The notes under the pieces were generated by a model. It ran no database searches and was not told the origin of the DNA. It was given only the letters and a program-made list of their open reading frames with translations. 64,000 bases of DNA from Camellia lanceoleosa (Eukaryota > Streptophyta > Magnoliopsida > Ericales > Theaceae). Location: contig CM045758.1 of assembly GCA_025200525.1 (NCBI GenBank), forward strand, positions 164,636,261 through 164,700,260. Direction: 5' to 3'. Shown piece after piece: positions 23,723 through 34,994 of this stretch (the stretch's first letter is position 1; every line of letters starts with the position of its first letter). The position numbers and the translations under genes were made by a program.

Positions 23723-24410
23723 GCCTGGCTCGATGGTACCCACCGCTTGTCGCCGATCGAGCTATGTTGCCGACCACCATCGCTGCGAGGCGGAGGCGCT
23801 TCGCTCGATGGGTGCCGACCATCGCAGTGGTCACCACGCTTGCCGATCGACCATCGCTGCGAGGCGCTGGGCTCCGGCTCGATTGGTGCCGACCATCGCA
23901 GGCCGACCATCGCTTGTCAATCGACCATCACCGGCGGTTATCGACCATCGCTATGGACCGACCACCGCGGACCGACCATCGCGTTTATCGAATCGAGCTA
24001 TGTTGCCGAATCACCACCGCTTGTCAATCGACCATGTTTGCATTGGTGCCGACCATCGCTTGCGTCGACCACCGACAGGCCGACCATCATGGCGGTCGAC
24101 CATCGCTTGCCAATCGACCACCACCGCTTGTCGATCGACCATCGCTTGCCGAATCGACCATCGCTGGCGGAGGCGCCAGGTTCGCTCGACAGGCCGACCA
24201 TCACAGGTCACCACCGCTTGTCGACCGACCACCGCTGCGGACCGACCATCGCTGCCGCATCGAGCTATGTTGCCGATCGAAAGCAATCGCTTTTAATCGA
24301 CCATCGCTTATTGGTGCCGACCAATCGCTTTGCGTCGACCATCGATTGGTGCCGACCATCGTTGGTCGACCACCGCTTGTTTAATCGACCACCGTGGATC
24401 GGGTTGGTTG
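23723..24410. repeat. CGACCATCGC-rich short-repeat block in element B
   Basis: Dozens of CGACCATCGC and CGACCACCGC words separated by variable links such as TTGCCGAT or TGGTGC. There is no fixed period. The several overlapping open frames here are repeat artefacts. Confidence 0.9.
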
Positions 24411-24862
24411 GCGGTGCACGGGCTCAAGGTGCAGGATGCATGTGATGATGTGACATGACACGCATATATTGAAAAGAGAGAGAGTTAGTGGTTTGGGAAG
24501 TGAAGCCCATGTCTTCACGTGGGGCAATCTGGGCCTTTGATATAGATCAAATAGGAAATAATGGCCCGTAGCTTTACTTTTTGCTTGTGTGTTTGTTGCT
24601 GTTTTTTTTGAAGTCTTGACGACTTTGAATTGCTTGGTACGGGGGTTGATTTTGGTGCGTAGGTAGACTTCCGCAGTGCTCACCAACGACAATGGTGAGG
24701 TGAGAGAATCGTGGCGCTGGCGAGAGAGGTGTAGGCGGGGAAAACGTCACCGCCGCCGATAGGAGGCCATGAATCATGTGGTAACCATTCATTCCGACAC
24801 TGAAGGTGGGTGAAAAGGAAGCTATTTCCGGTGACAATGAGCACAACTGCCAATCGAAAGAG
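24411..24862 (-). other. Element B leader region, non-coding
   Basis: Between the short-repeat block and the PBS. No gag-like sequence in any frame. By position this is the transcript leader where a packaging signal could lie. Confidence 0.5.
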
Positions 24863-24882
24863 TTTCCCACAGACGGCGCCAA
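24863..24882 (-). other. Element B primer binding site
   Basis: On the minus strand TTGGCGCCGTCTGTGGGAAA, one base inside the 5' LTR. It is identical over 20 bases to the PBS of element A (11307-11326). Confidence 0.75.
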
Positions 24883-24883
24883 C

Positions 24884-25246
24884 TGATGATACCAGTTTTG
24901 TCGGAGGAGGAATGGGTCGAACAGGGCCTGGAGCTCCACAAGATGACTGAACCTCGTCTTCCAAGTTGTACCTGCACCAAGTCCGTCAAGAAGGAACCCG
25001 GAGGTGGGGTGCCTTCTGGAGGACCCTCCGATGTTTAAGTTAGAGGAGTCTCTAGTATAAAAAATGGAAGCTTTTAGCTTCAGGGGGGCAGAAGTAGATA
25101 GATAGAGAGAGAGTGATTACTTGTATATATATTGATTTCTTTCATACCTTTCTGGCGTCTTCTTCTTGTTTGGCCCTTGGGCCTATGTTGGGTTAGGAAT
25201 TGTTTGGACAGCCCATTGGGCCACTTATTTGGGGCTATGCCCATCA
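24884..25246 (-). repeat. Element B 5' LTR
   Basis: 363 bp, TG...CA, followed by GACTT at 25247-25251. On the minus strand an AT-rich CAATATATATACAAG could serve as a TATA region. Confidence 0.95.
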
Positions 25247-26405
25247 GACTTCAAACACACTTTTTATCACTAAAAAACTCTGAATTTCAGTGGTTTAAAG
25301 GCCCAAAAAGTTTGACTTTTACATGCTAAGAGATGATGCAAAGGCATATACAAATAGGCAACAAGAAGGGAGATATAACCCCTTAGCACAAAATGATTTT
25401 AAACCATCATGTTTAGGCCCAAAAATCAGAACTTTTTGTAGTTGAAAACTAGGCTCAAAACAGCACAAAAAGATGGCAAAACAACTATGTGCAAAGAGCT
25501 TAAAAGAGGTAAGACTTATATCTTTGAAGTACAGCACTTAAACAACCACTTTCTTGGCTCAAATGACCCTTTAACAGTCTAAAATTAGTCCCAAGATTCC
25601 TCAGCCCAAAGATATGCAAATTTGGTTAAGGATGTCTAGGCAAAGGAGATGTGTATCTCTACTTGTATGCACAAAAGAGCAAGAGAGAGAGAAATCTAGA
25701 GAGAGAGAATTGTAGAGAGAGAGGCTCCCAAAATTTGCTTCCTCAAATGTTTCTAACCTTGAAAATCATAGAGAATGGCCTCTATATATATAAAAACATG
25801 AGCTTTGGCCAAAAATATCAACAAATAGACAGATGGAGCAGTGGGGAAACAGCTGGAGCTAAAAAGCTACAAAAAATATGACTTTTGACACTAATGGCCG
25901 ACATGGGATCATTGGTGGCCGGCACTGATCATCAATGGTCGGCACTCCTCACCAGTGGCTGGAAGAAAAATCTACTCTTCAAGTCCAACTTCAAATAGGC
26001 ATAACTCCTTCATCTGAACTCCTTTGCAGGTCATTCTTGTGTCTAAATTGAAGCCCTAGAAGTAATCTTTCCAATGGTGGCAGCCTCAAATCAAAATTCC
26101 AAGTGTGCTAAGAGATATACCTCTTTTAGTAAAGACTGCTCATTTCCAGCTCAATCGGATTGATACCTAACTTCAACCGGCCATATCTCCCCCACCTGGA
26201 CTTGGCTTTAGGAGACTATTGAGTGTAAAATGAAGCCCCAAAAGTCCCCTTTCCAACGGTGGTTCCCTCACAACTTAAGTCCAAGTGTACAAAAGGATAG
26301 GCCTGATTTGGTGAAGGTTGCTCGACTCTCTCTCTTAACGGTTCATGCCCATCTTCTTCCCTAACTTGGTTTCTTCCCTCTCCTCTAATTTTCTTCAACT
26401 CTAAA

Positions 26406-26495
26406 CCTCTAAATAGGGTGTTTTGAAAGATTTATTTTTCAAAGAGTTCACCTCTAAATAGGGTGTTTTGAAAGATTTATTTTTCAAAGAGTTCA
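26406..26495. repeat. Perfect 45-bp tandem duplication in solo LTR C
   Basis: The unit starting CCTCTAAATAGGGTGTTTTG and ending CAAAGAGTTCA is present twice without change (26406-26450, 26451-26495). Confidence 0.95.
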
Positions 26496-26797
26496 TCTCT
26501 CTTTCATTCATTTTCACTTTGTCTTTGCTCGGTTTATCGAAAAGCGCAACATTTAACAAAATACGAGCATCGGAACATCGTAGGAATTTTTTCAAAAAAT
26601 ATTTTGAAAGATAGGGTTTTAAGATTTAAAATCTTTTGGTCAAAATCGTTTTAGTTCAAAAATGGGGTGTAAGGTTGGGATTTGATGCTCTTCTTGTCGA
26701 AGAAATCGAATCTTTGCACTGCACATCTTATCACTAAGTAAACAATTAGTGGCGCCCAAGTCTTAAGAGCGGTCAAAAATGAGGTGTCTACAATGTG

Positions 26798-27344
26798 AAG
26801 AAATTAAAAAAAAAAATTTATGCATGTTTGCATAATTATTCTTATGTAGAATGTATTCAGTGTATTTGGTATCAGTTTTTTGAATTTAGTTTTTTGAAAA
26901 TTGAGTTTTTTTTTTAGTGAATATTTAATTTTTTTTAGATGCACCTTATTTAGATATATCTAAAAAGTAAAATATTTATAAAAAAAATTTAAAAAATTAA
27001 TAAATACCGAAAAATATAAAAAATATACTGAATTTTTGTATTTTTTATTTATATTTTTGATATTTAGTGAATTTTTTAAATATTTTTTTCCACAAAAATT
27101 TATACTTTTTAAGTGTATTTATGTCAAGTGTGTCTAAAAATTAAAAAATTACTTAAAATATTAAAAAATTTCAGTAAAAACAAAAAAAATATGAAAAACT
27201 CTTCAATCATACCCAAAATAATAATGACAATAGTTATAATCAGCATTACAATAAGTCATAACGAAATCATAATTGAAATCACAACTAGTTATAACTAAAG
27301 ATTAGAAATGTCATGACTGGATATATATATAACAAAATAATATA
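26798..27344. other. AT-rich intergenic DNA, no gene
   Basis: Runs of A and T, short open frames only. It separates solo LTR C from the hAT element. Confidence 0.6.
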
Positions 27345-27352
27345 TATGCACT

Positions 27353-28812
27353 TAGGGACGGAGGGACATGAGGGCTAGGGGGGTCACGTGCCCCCTCTGA
27401 CTTTTAAATATGTATATATACTTCTTTTTTTCCCTCTTACATGCAGTGCTTTGTTTACATACAGCATCCCACTTTTGGCACCTACTTTGGCACCTACTGA
27501 CACATGCCACCCAATTTTCAAACACACCTTCAATCCAATTAAATTTTTTTTTTATTCATGGAAAAAGAGTTTTTTCTTTTCTTTTCTTTGTCTCCCTTTG
27601 TTACTTTACAATTTATCAACTCACGATTCAGCAGATTAGGTTCACACAATACAGATTTAGAGTCACACTACAACCTTGATATTTTATCTTCATTGTTTAC
27701 AAGTAATTTTATTTATGATTTTTTATTTTTAAATAAAAATTATGAGTATCAATTTATAGTTATTTGTTAAGTTTTGATTTGTAAAAAACTTTTGATTTGT
27801 TATTATTTATGTTAAAATAAGATATTTTGATATGTTAAAATTATGAATTTTAATTGGTAGTGATTTATATTAAAAGTAGGGATTTTGGCTTGTTGTTGTT
27901 TGTGCTAAAATTAGGGATTTGATTTGTGCTACAATTAAAAATATTAATTTCTAGTATTTGTTATTTTAATTAGGGACTTTTATTTGTTATAATATTGGTA
28001 TATTAGAAATTTTATTTGTTGTGATTTGTGCTAAATTTAGATTTTTTGATTTGTATTAAAATTGGAGATTTTGATTTGTGGGGATTTGTAATTTTGATTA
28101 TGAATTTTTATTTTTATTTTTTAAAACAGTCATGAAAAAATATTTCAAAAGAAAATCAAAGTTGGAATCATCTCTTCATCAAGAAGAAGATTATAATTAT
28201 TCTTCCGCAAAACAAAGTCGCATAGAAATCAACTTAGTAGACCTTCCTGCAGATCCAGGACTACGACGTCGGATTATGGACTATAATACTAATGATCGAG
28301 ACCAAATTTGTAGGGCATATCTACAAAAAGGTCCTTGTCAACCTTGTGATCATAATTTTTCACAAAAATCATTTGGACAAAAATTTCGATAAATTTAATC
28401 AGGCTTGGTTTAGTGAATTTCCTAATTGGTTTGAGTATAGCGTAGCAAAAAATGTAGCATTTTGTTTTTGTTGTTATCTCCTCAAACCCGATATTGGAGA
28501 TCAAGCTGATGGTGATTTTTTTGTTGGTGAAGGTTTCTCAAATTGGAAGAAAAAAGAAAAAAATTCAGACTTATGTTGGATGTCCTAATAGTGCTCATAA
28601 TCAAGTTTCGAGTAAATGTCAAGACTTGTTAAACCAAAATCAATATATTCAAACTATTTTTTTCAAACAATCTGATCAATGAATATTAATTTTTAATGTT
28701 TAATATTAGCTCGAAAAATTATTATTATGCTATTGTTATTGATTGAGAAAGAAAAAATTTTGAGATTATAATTAATAGGTGCCTATATATTAAATTCCTG
28801 GCTCCGCCACTG
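27353..28812 (+). mobile_element. Short hAT element with 8-bp TSD
   Basis: The octamer TATGCACT flanks both sides (27345-27352, 28813-28820), the size expected for hAT. The left end TAGGGACGGAGGGACA and the right end CTGGCTCCGCCACTG are degraded inverted repeats. The 1460-bp body holds only the N-terminal part of a transposase (28132-28681), so this is an internally deleted, non-autonomous copy. Confidence 0.85.
28132..28681 (+). pseudogene. hAT transposase N-terminal fragment (TTF-type zinc finger / ZMYM1-like)
   Basis: Starts MKKYFKRKSKLESS and contains the conserved blocks VDLPADPGLRRRIMDY, NDRDQICRAYLQKGPCQP, then after a frameshift near 28386 FNQAWFSEFPNWFEYS, AFCFCCYLLKPDIG and FVGEGFSNWKKKEK, and after a second shift near 28560 VGCPNSAHNQVSSKC and IFFKQSDQ with a stop at 28681. 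These are the TTF-type zinc-finger region of plant hAT-family transposases that resemble zinc finger MYM-type protein 1. The DUF4371-like part, the RNase H-fold catalytic core and the dimerisation domain are absent. Confidence 0.85.
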
Positions 28813-28820
28813 TATGCACT

Positions 28821-31800
28821 AGTGTAAAAGGCCCGTGACTTTTGTCTCTAATGTTTTATTGAATTTATTAAATGAAATGAAATAATATGATAATTTAATA
28901 ATTTTTTTAAATGTTTTATTCACTCAAAGAATAATTAAAAAAAATGGATTGTAAAAGAAATAATGATTATTCTAGAAAAAATAAAAGAATAATCATTTCA
29001 TTCCATTACCTAAACTTTTTCTCCAAAAATAAGATTATTTTCTTACAAAATTAAATAGAATAAATGAATAAATATATGATAGAAATTTTATTTTCTATTA
29101 CAAGATACAATTATGGAATAAATAGATGAGATAAAATTTTAATTCAAATGAGTGGAATTTTTCTATTAAGTTTGATTAGGATGGGATAATCGAATGGTGA
29201 TATTACACATCAATAATTTTGTGATATCACCGTTAAACTTTGATTTAGTTTTTTTTTAAAATTATTTTTAGATGGATTTTTATTTTTTGAAATATTGTTT
29301 TCATATTTTTTTCAATTTTATTTTACATTTTTTTTTTCAATTTGTTTTGTTAAATTAAAAACTCTAACAATGAGTAGTTGTAATTTCTAATAGTATAAGG
29401 GTATTTCATGTTTTAAATAAACCTTACGGGTGTATTTATAATTTATCAAAATCAAAATATTCATGTTTGATAACTGACTAAGAATCTTTGTATAAGGACG
29501 AAAATTCCTCCATCTAAATTAGTATCATCCATATTAGTAAATAATATTAAAGAAAAGGGCAAAATGGAAAAACTAAAGTACAAGCCTCCAATAATAAATA
29601 ATTCCAAATAAAATGGGAAAACAAAAAGCAAGCCTCAACAGACCTAGGGGTGAGCATGATATGGATTGGTTCAGTTTTGGATAAAATCATGACCAAACTG
29701 TTGTCTAGGGTTCTACAAAAATTGAAACCAAATCAATTCATTTAAATTATGGAACTAATCCAAACCAAATCGTTTAAACACGGTTCGACTTGGTTTGAAA
29801 CTATGGTTTCACATAATTTGTTCACAAGAAAAATTATATAATATTTTCAAAAAAAATTAACTTTCCATAAATTCTAAAAATAATAATAACATGTCTACCA
29901 AACAAAAACATAACATTCAGCAAATATTCATCAATCAGCCTATGATTTTTAAACATAACTTAAACAAACATAATATTTAGGATTGTATGTATCAAGGCGT
30001 ATAGCATGTATATGATTTGAATTACAAATGGTTCGGTTCGGTTCTAATCTAGAATAGCAAACTTAAATCTGGAACCGATCCGCGAAGATCGATTTCCTAA
30101 TTTTTCAAACCAAAACTGAGCCACGAATTCAAAAAATAATCCAAACCTACTAAATTAGATTGAACCAATTCAAATTGCAAATTTTTCGATTCTCTTACGG
30201 AGCCCTAAACCCTAAACCAAACCATCCCAGTCTTATATATATACCACCACCGCCTTCACCTTCATCACCATTGTCATTGTTATCACAAACATCGGCATTA
30301 TTTCACTATCACCACCATTTTTTTTGATCAGTCACTAACACCACCATAATCACCATTGTCATTACCACCACCACAACAACTACTATTACAACCCATCACC
30401 TCCACAACTATTGTTATGATTCCTTTTTGAATTTGTTATCAGTTCTCTATTTTTAATCTTTTCATTCATTTGCAATACTAATTGTGATTTGTTGTTTTGA
30501 AAATTACATCTTATTCTTTTGAATTTTTAATTGTAAAACAAATAAGTCTTTCATTAATTAACCAATAAGTCAATTAATAGTTTTAATAATATCATAAATA
30601 TATTTCAATTAACAATTTTGATAATTTTATTGTTGTATAGGATATTAATTAAGTTTGTCAAATGACAAATTTTGATAATAAAATATTTATAATTTTTGGA
30701 ACCATAGAGAACACTTCATATTTTAAATAAACTTCGAACAATATTTTATAATTTATTTTTTTATTTACCAGAGAATTTAAAATAATGAGTTAAATAACAG
30801 GAGACAGCCTACTGATAAATAATCTGTTTACTATACAATAAGGACTAAGCTCTATAAAAAAGCTTGAAAACAAACAATATTACAGTAGGATACACCCAAT
30901 AGGGGGTCCCCCCCCCAGTGGTGGCGCGCCACTACACTACAGCCGAATCGAAAAAAAAAAAAAAAACAGTGTGTTTTTTGCCCAATCCAAAATTCATTAC
31001 AGTAGGCCCAATAAGGTAAATTTGTAATATTCTCAATATAAAAAGGATAAAAGTATAATTTAACACAAAGTTAGCATTAGCTGAGGAATACAATCATTTG
31101 TTGAGGATAATTTTAGTTTGCACTACCTGAACTTTTTCTTAAAAAATAAGATTAGTTTCTTACCAAATTGAATAGAATCTATGATTAAATATATGATAGA
31201 AATTTTAATTTCTATTATAAAGTACAATTATGGAATAAATAGATAAGATAAAATTTTAGTTCAAATGAGTGGTTTTATTTTTTATTTTTTATTAAGATGG
31301 AATAATCAAATGGTGGTATTACACACCAATGATCATACGGTATTATATGCCAATGATCATGTGGTATCACCGTTAAACTTTGATTTGGTTTTATTTGCAA
31401 AAAATATTTTTAGACCCGTGCAAGACATAGGCTATGCTTGTAATAAATTTATATTGTCAAAATGCAAATCTTATAACAAATTATTTTGTTTGGTTTGATT
31501 TTTTAAAAATTATTTTTAGACGAATTTTCATTTGTTTTAATAATTTTTTTCACATTTTATTCAAATTATTTTTTTTACAATTTTTTTTTTGTTTATTCTA
31601 TTAAATTAAAAGTTTTCATAATAATAGTTGTAATTTCTAGTATTGTAAAGACATTTCATATTTTAAACAAACTTTGGAGGTGTATTTGTAATTTATTCAA
31701 AACTAAAATATTTATGTGTCATAACTGATCAAGAATTTTTGCATGATTATGAAAAACCCTCCACTCAAATTAGTACCACAAATATTGATAAATGAAAAAG

Positions 31801-33090
31801 TCAAATTATAAGTAATTAGTAAATTATACAAACAAAAGGGCAAAATAGAGGAAAAAATCTTAGGGGTGTATTTGTAATTTTATTAAAATCAAAATATTTA
31901 TATTTCATAATTGACCAAGAATCTTTTTATAATGATGAAAAAACTTTCAAATAAAGTACTACCAATGTTGGTAAATAATGCAAAATAAAAGGGCAAAATA
32001 AAAAAAAATTAAAATGTAAATCTCTAATAGTAAATAATTCCCAACTAAAGGACTAACTTGAAAAAAAAAAAAAAAAAAAGAAAAAAAACGAGCCTCAAGC
32101 AGGTAAGCTTCTTATATATATACTAGTTTAGAAGGACTTGTGCAAGACACAGGATATTATTATAATATATTTAAGTTTTGTATTTTAATAATTTTTTAAG
32201 AGTTAGAATATTCTTCTATGAAATTGAATAGAATAAACTATTAAATTTATGATAGAATTATGTGGTATGATATATATCATTTTTTGATTTGTTATACACC
32301 TAATGATGTACGCTCTAATTCTATTATCACATCATTTTGAATGAATTTATGAGTCTTTAGCATTTTTTTTTTCTAAATTTATAATAATAAAAAAAAATTA
32401 TGGTGTATAGCTTTTCTCAATAGATAGATATAAAATGAATACTAAGATAATTCTCCCAACTAAAAAAAACTACTAAGATAATTCACTGAACTAATAAAGA
32501 AGCATAAGAAAATACATATATATACAAATGACTAACTTTATTAATACATAAATTATACTCGCATAACAAATGATCAATCTTATGCATAAGTAAATCATCA
32601 AGTAAATTAATAATTTTTAATGATATGAAAAATATTTTTTAGTTAACCATTTTGTTAATAAATAAATTATTAAGTCAATTAAGAATTTTTAATGATATGA
32701 GAAATATTTTTCAATAAATAATTTCCGTAATTTATTATTGTATAACAGAATAGTTTTTTTTTTGCTTTTTTCTTTTTCTTGAGTATTGTGTTAAATTAAA
32801 ATTTATAATAAACGATAATTGTAATTTCTAATATTAGGTATAGATTCATATTTTAAAAAAATCTTATGGATGTATTTGTAATTTATTAAAAAATAAAAGA
32901 TTTATATTTCATAATTGACCAAGAATATTTGCGTAATTATGAAAAAATTTATTTCATAATTGACTAAGAATGTTTGTGTAATTACGAAAAAAAACTTTAA
33001 CTCAATATATAGGCCACTATTACTAAATTATTCAAAATAAAAAGACAAAAAAATAAAAATAAATAAGTGACGAATATCAAACATATAATC
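28821..33090. repeat. AT-rich dispersed repeat family, several copies
   Basis: At least four related stretches can be followed: about 28830-29650, 31080-31830, a partial at 31860-32100, and 32115-33090; a fifth, 33105-35434, holds the Helitrons. Shared features are a start like ACTAGTTTAGAAGGACTTGTGCAAG (cited by ACTAGTT...CCCGTGCAAG), the word GGTGTATTTGTAATTTATT, TTCATAATTGACCAAGAAT and AAAAGGGCAAAAT near the end. The first two also share GATATCACCGTTAAACTTTG. None has a coding frame. In between, 29646-30200 has degenerate GGTTCGGTTC words and 30240-30420 is CCA/ATC-rich low complexity; 30917-30928 is a perfect palindrome GTGGCGCGCCAC. Confidence 0.7.
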
Positions 33091-33451
33091 GATTCTTATA
33101 TATATACTAGTTACAAAGGCCCGTGCAAGGCATGGCCTACTATTACAGTATATTTAAGTTTTGTATGTTAATAATTTTTGAAAATAAAAATATTATTTTA
33201 TAAAAGTAAATAGAACAAATCATTAGATATATGATAGAATTATATAAATTGAATTATAAATAATAACAATTAGAAAAAATATAATAAGTCTTATCATTTT
33301 AACATAATTATATTATTTTCTCTTTTAGTAAGACTAAGTGTGAAGACATAGAGATAAACAAAATAGAGTATACATTTTAGTATAAAAAAGATAAGATAAT
33401 TCTCCATCTAAAAAAAAAAAAAAGATGAACTAATAATGAAGCAAAAGAGAA

Positions 33452-34450
33452 TCTATCTATCTATACTATATATTAAGCAAAATGGGGTTTTTAAACCCAA
33501 GTCTTGTGAGAGCTCCAATCTCTCAATCTAAATTTTCTGATTTTTTGATTTAAAAAAAAAAAAAAAACCTTAACATTTATGAACCTCTCCCAACCCTTAA
33601 GGCTTACCCTCATAATAACACTTTAATGCATTAAGAACAAACATAAAAAAATAAAAAAAATTCTTTGAAATCCAACACATGAATTTCTTGAAAAGTCCCA
33701 ATACATATAATTATTATCCCTCATAATAACACTTTCATGCATTAAGAACAAGTATAAAAAAAATTCTTGAAAAGTCCAACATATATGATTATTATCAAAA
33801 TATTAAACTTTAATATAATATAATAAATAAGAAAAAGACATTTAATTCCTTGAAAAATCTAATACATATGATTATTATCAAAATATTAAACTTTAATATA
33901 ATATAACAAAGGAAAAAAAGAAGACATTTAAAAAAGAAAGAAAAAGACATTTAAAAATCGTAATTCACATATATAGATAATTGTAAACACAATCTGTGCA
34001 TAAAAAAAAAAAATCTTAACATTTATTAACTTCTTCTAACTCCCAAGTCTTACCATCATAATAACACTTTAATGCATTAAGAACAAGCATAAAAAAAATT
34101 CTTTGAAATCCAATACATATGAATTCCTTGAAAAGTCCCAACACATATGATTATTATCCCTCTTAATAACACTTTAATGCATTAAGAACAAGCATAAAAA
34201 AAAATATTGAAAAATCCAACATATATGATTATTTTCAAAATATTAAACTTTAATATAATATAATAATAAAAAAAGACATTTAATTCATTAAAAAGTTCAA
34301 CACATATGATTATTATCAAAATATTAAACTTTAATATAATATAAAAAAGGAAAAAAAGAAGACACTTAAAAAAAAAACATTTAAAAATCATAATTCACAT
34401 ATATAGATAATTATAAACACAATCCGTGCATAGCACGGGTGATATGCTAG
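33452..34450 (+). mobile_element. Helitron, first block of a tandem insertion
   Basis: Non-autonomous Helitron with the 5' end TCTATCTATCTATACTATA after a target A (33451) and the 3' end GTGATATGCTAG at 34439-34450, followed by T. The subterminal hairpin CCGTGC-ATA-GCACGG is at 34424-34438. It holds two partial units: the first runs to about 33998 and ends AATCTGTGCATA without the hairpin; the second begins there at the CTTAACATTTATTAAC step, lacking the 5' terminus, and keeps the 3' end. No Rep/helicase coding sequence. Confidence 0.88.
34424..34438 (+). other. Helitron 3' hairpin
   Basis: Perfect 6-bp stem CCGTGC/GCACGG with an ATA loop, 12 bases before the terminal CTAG. This is the expected Helitron termination signal. 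Confidence 0.9.
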
Positions 34451-34994
34451 TACTTACTATATATTAAGCAAAAGGGGATTTTTAACCCCAAGCCTTGTGG
34501 GAGCTTCAATCTCCCAATCTAAATTTTTTGATTTTTTGATTTAAAAAAAAAATAAAAATCTTAACATTTATTAACTTCTTTCAACTCCCAAGTCTTACCA
34601 TCATAATAACACTTTAATGTATTAAGAACAAATATAAAAAAAATTCTTTGAAATCCAACACATATAAATTCTTTGAAAAGTCCCAACACATATGATTATT
34701 ATTCCTCATAATAACATTTTAATGCATTAAGAGTAAGCATAAAAAAAATTTCTTGAAAAGTCCAACACATATGATTATTATCAAAATATTAAACTTTAAT
34801 ATAATATAACAATAAAAAAAGACATTTAATTCCTTGAAAGTTCAACACATATGATTATTGTCAAAATATTAAACTTTAATATAATATAAAAAAGGAAAAA
34901 AAAAAGACATTTTAAAAAAAACATTTAAAAATCACAATTCACATATATAGATAATTGTAAACACAATCCGTCCATAGCACGGGTGATATGCTAG
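34451..34994 (+). mobile_element. Helitron, second block of the tandem insertion
   Basis: Starts TACTTACTATATATTAAGC directly after the CTAG of the first block and is collinear with it (AAAAGGGGATTTTTAACCCC, TCTTAACATTTATTAAC, CACTTTAATGTATTAAG). It ends GTGATATGCTAG before a T (34995). The hairpin at 34968-34982 carries one stem mismatch (CCGTCC/GCACGG). No coding capacity. Confidence 0.88.

Larger units (their letters stand above)
19076..25246 (-). mobile_element. Element B: complete protein-less LTR element with giant internal tandem arrays
   Basis: LTRs of 364 bp (19076-19439) and 363 bp (24884-25246) start TGATGATACC and end GCCCATCA. The 5-bp duplication GACTT is perfect at 19071-19075 and 25247-25251. 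The PBS at 24863-24882 and a polypurine tract at 19440-19452 set the orientation to minus. The 5.4-kb interior encodes no gag or pol domain in any frame. Instead it holds a CCGAGG-rich array (20540-23362), three copies of a 100-bp unit (23370-23722) and a CGACCATCGC-rich block (23723-24410). LTRs are nearly identical apart from two small differences near the TCTTCTT tract and before CCCATTGGGCC, so insertion is recent. It resembles non-autonomous LARD/TR-type elements. Confidence 0.95.
16029..26792 (-). mobile_element. Element C: 4.6-kb solo LTR of an Ogre-like family, split by element B
   Basis: The left end TGTAGACCTG and the right end GGTGTCTACA are inverted termini, and ATGTG flanks both sides (16024-16028, 26793-26797). 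Removing element B and one copy of its TSD (6176 bp) leaves 4588 bp. The left 150 bp, read on the minus strand, is clearly related to the end of the element D 5' LTR just before its PBS (shared TTTATCAGTTTCACATTGCA/ACTTTGTGAGA region), so this is an LTR, oriented minus, with no internal region: a solo LTR from recombination. Non-coding throughout. A TATA-like TTTTATATATATAGAGG lies on the minus strand near 25788-25803. Confidence 0.85.

Noticed and set aside
23665..24445. Several overlapping open frames of 70-230 residues
   Set aside because: Translations are repeats of a 10-bp word in each frame; no domain and no conserved start.
29646..30200. GGTTCGGTTC-bearing stretch as a defined transposon
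   Set aside because: It resembles a common plant repeat type, but I could not find matching ends or a target duplication.
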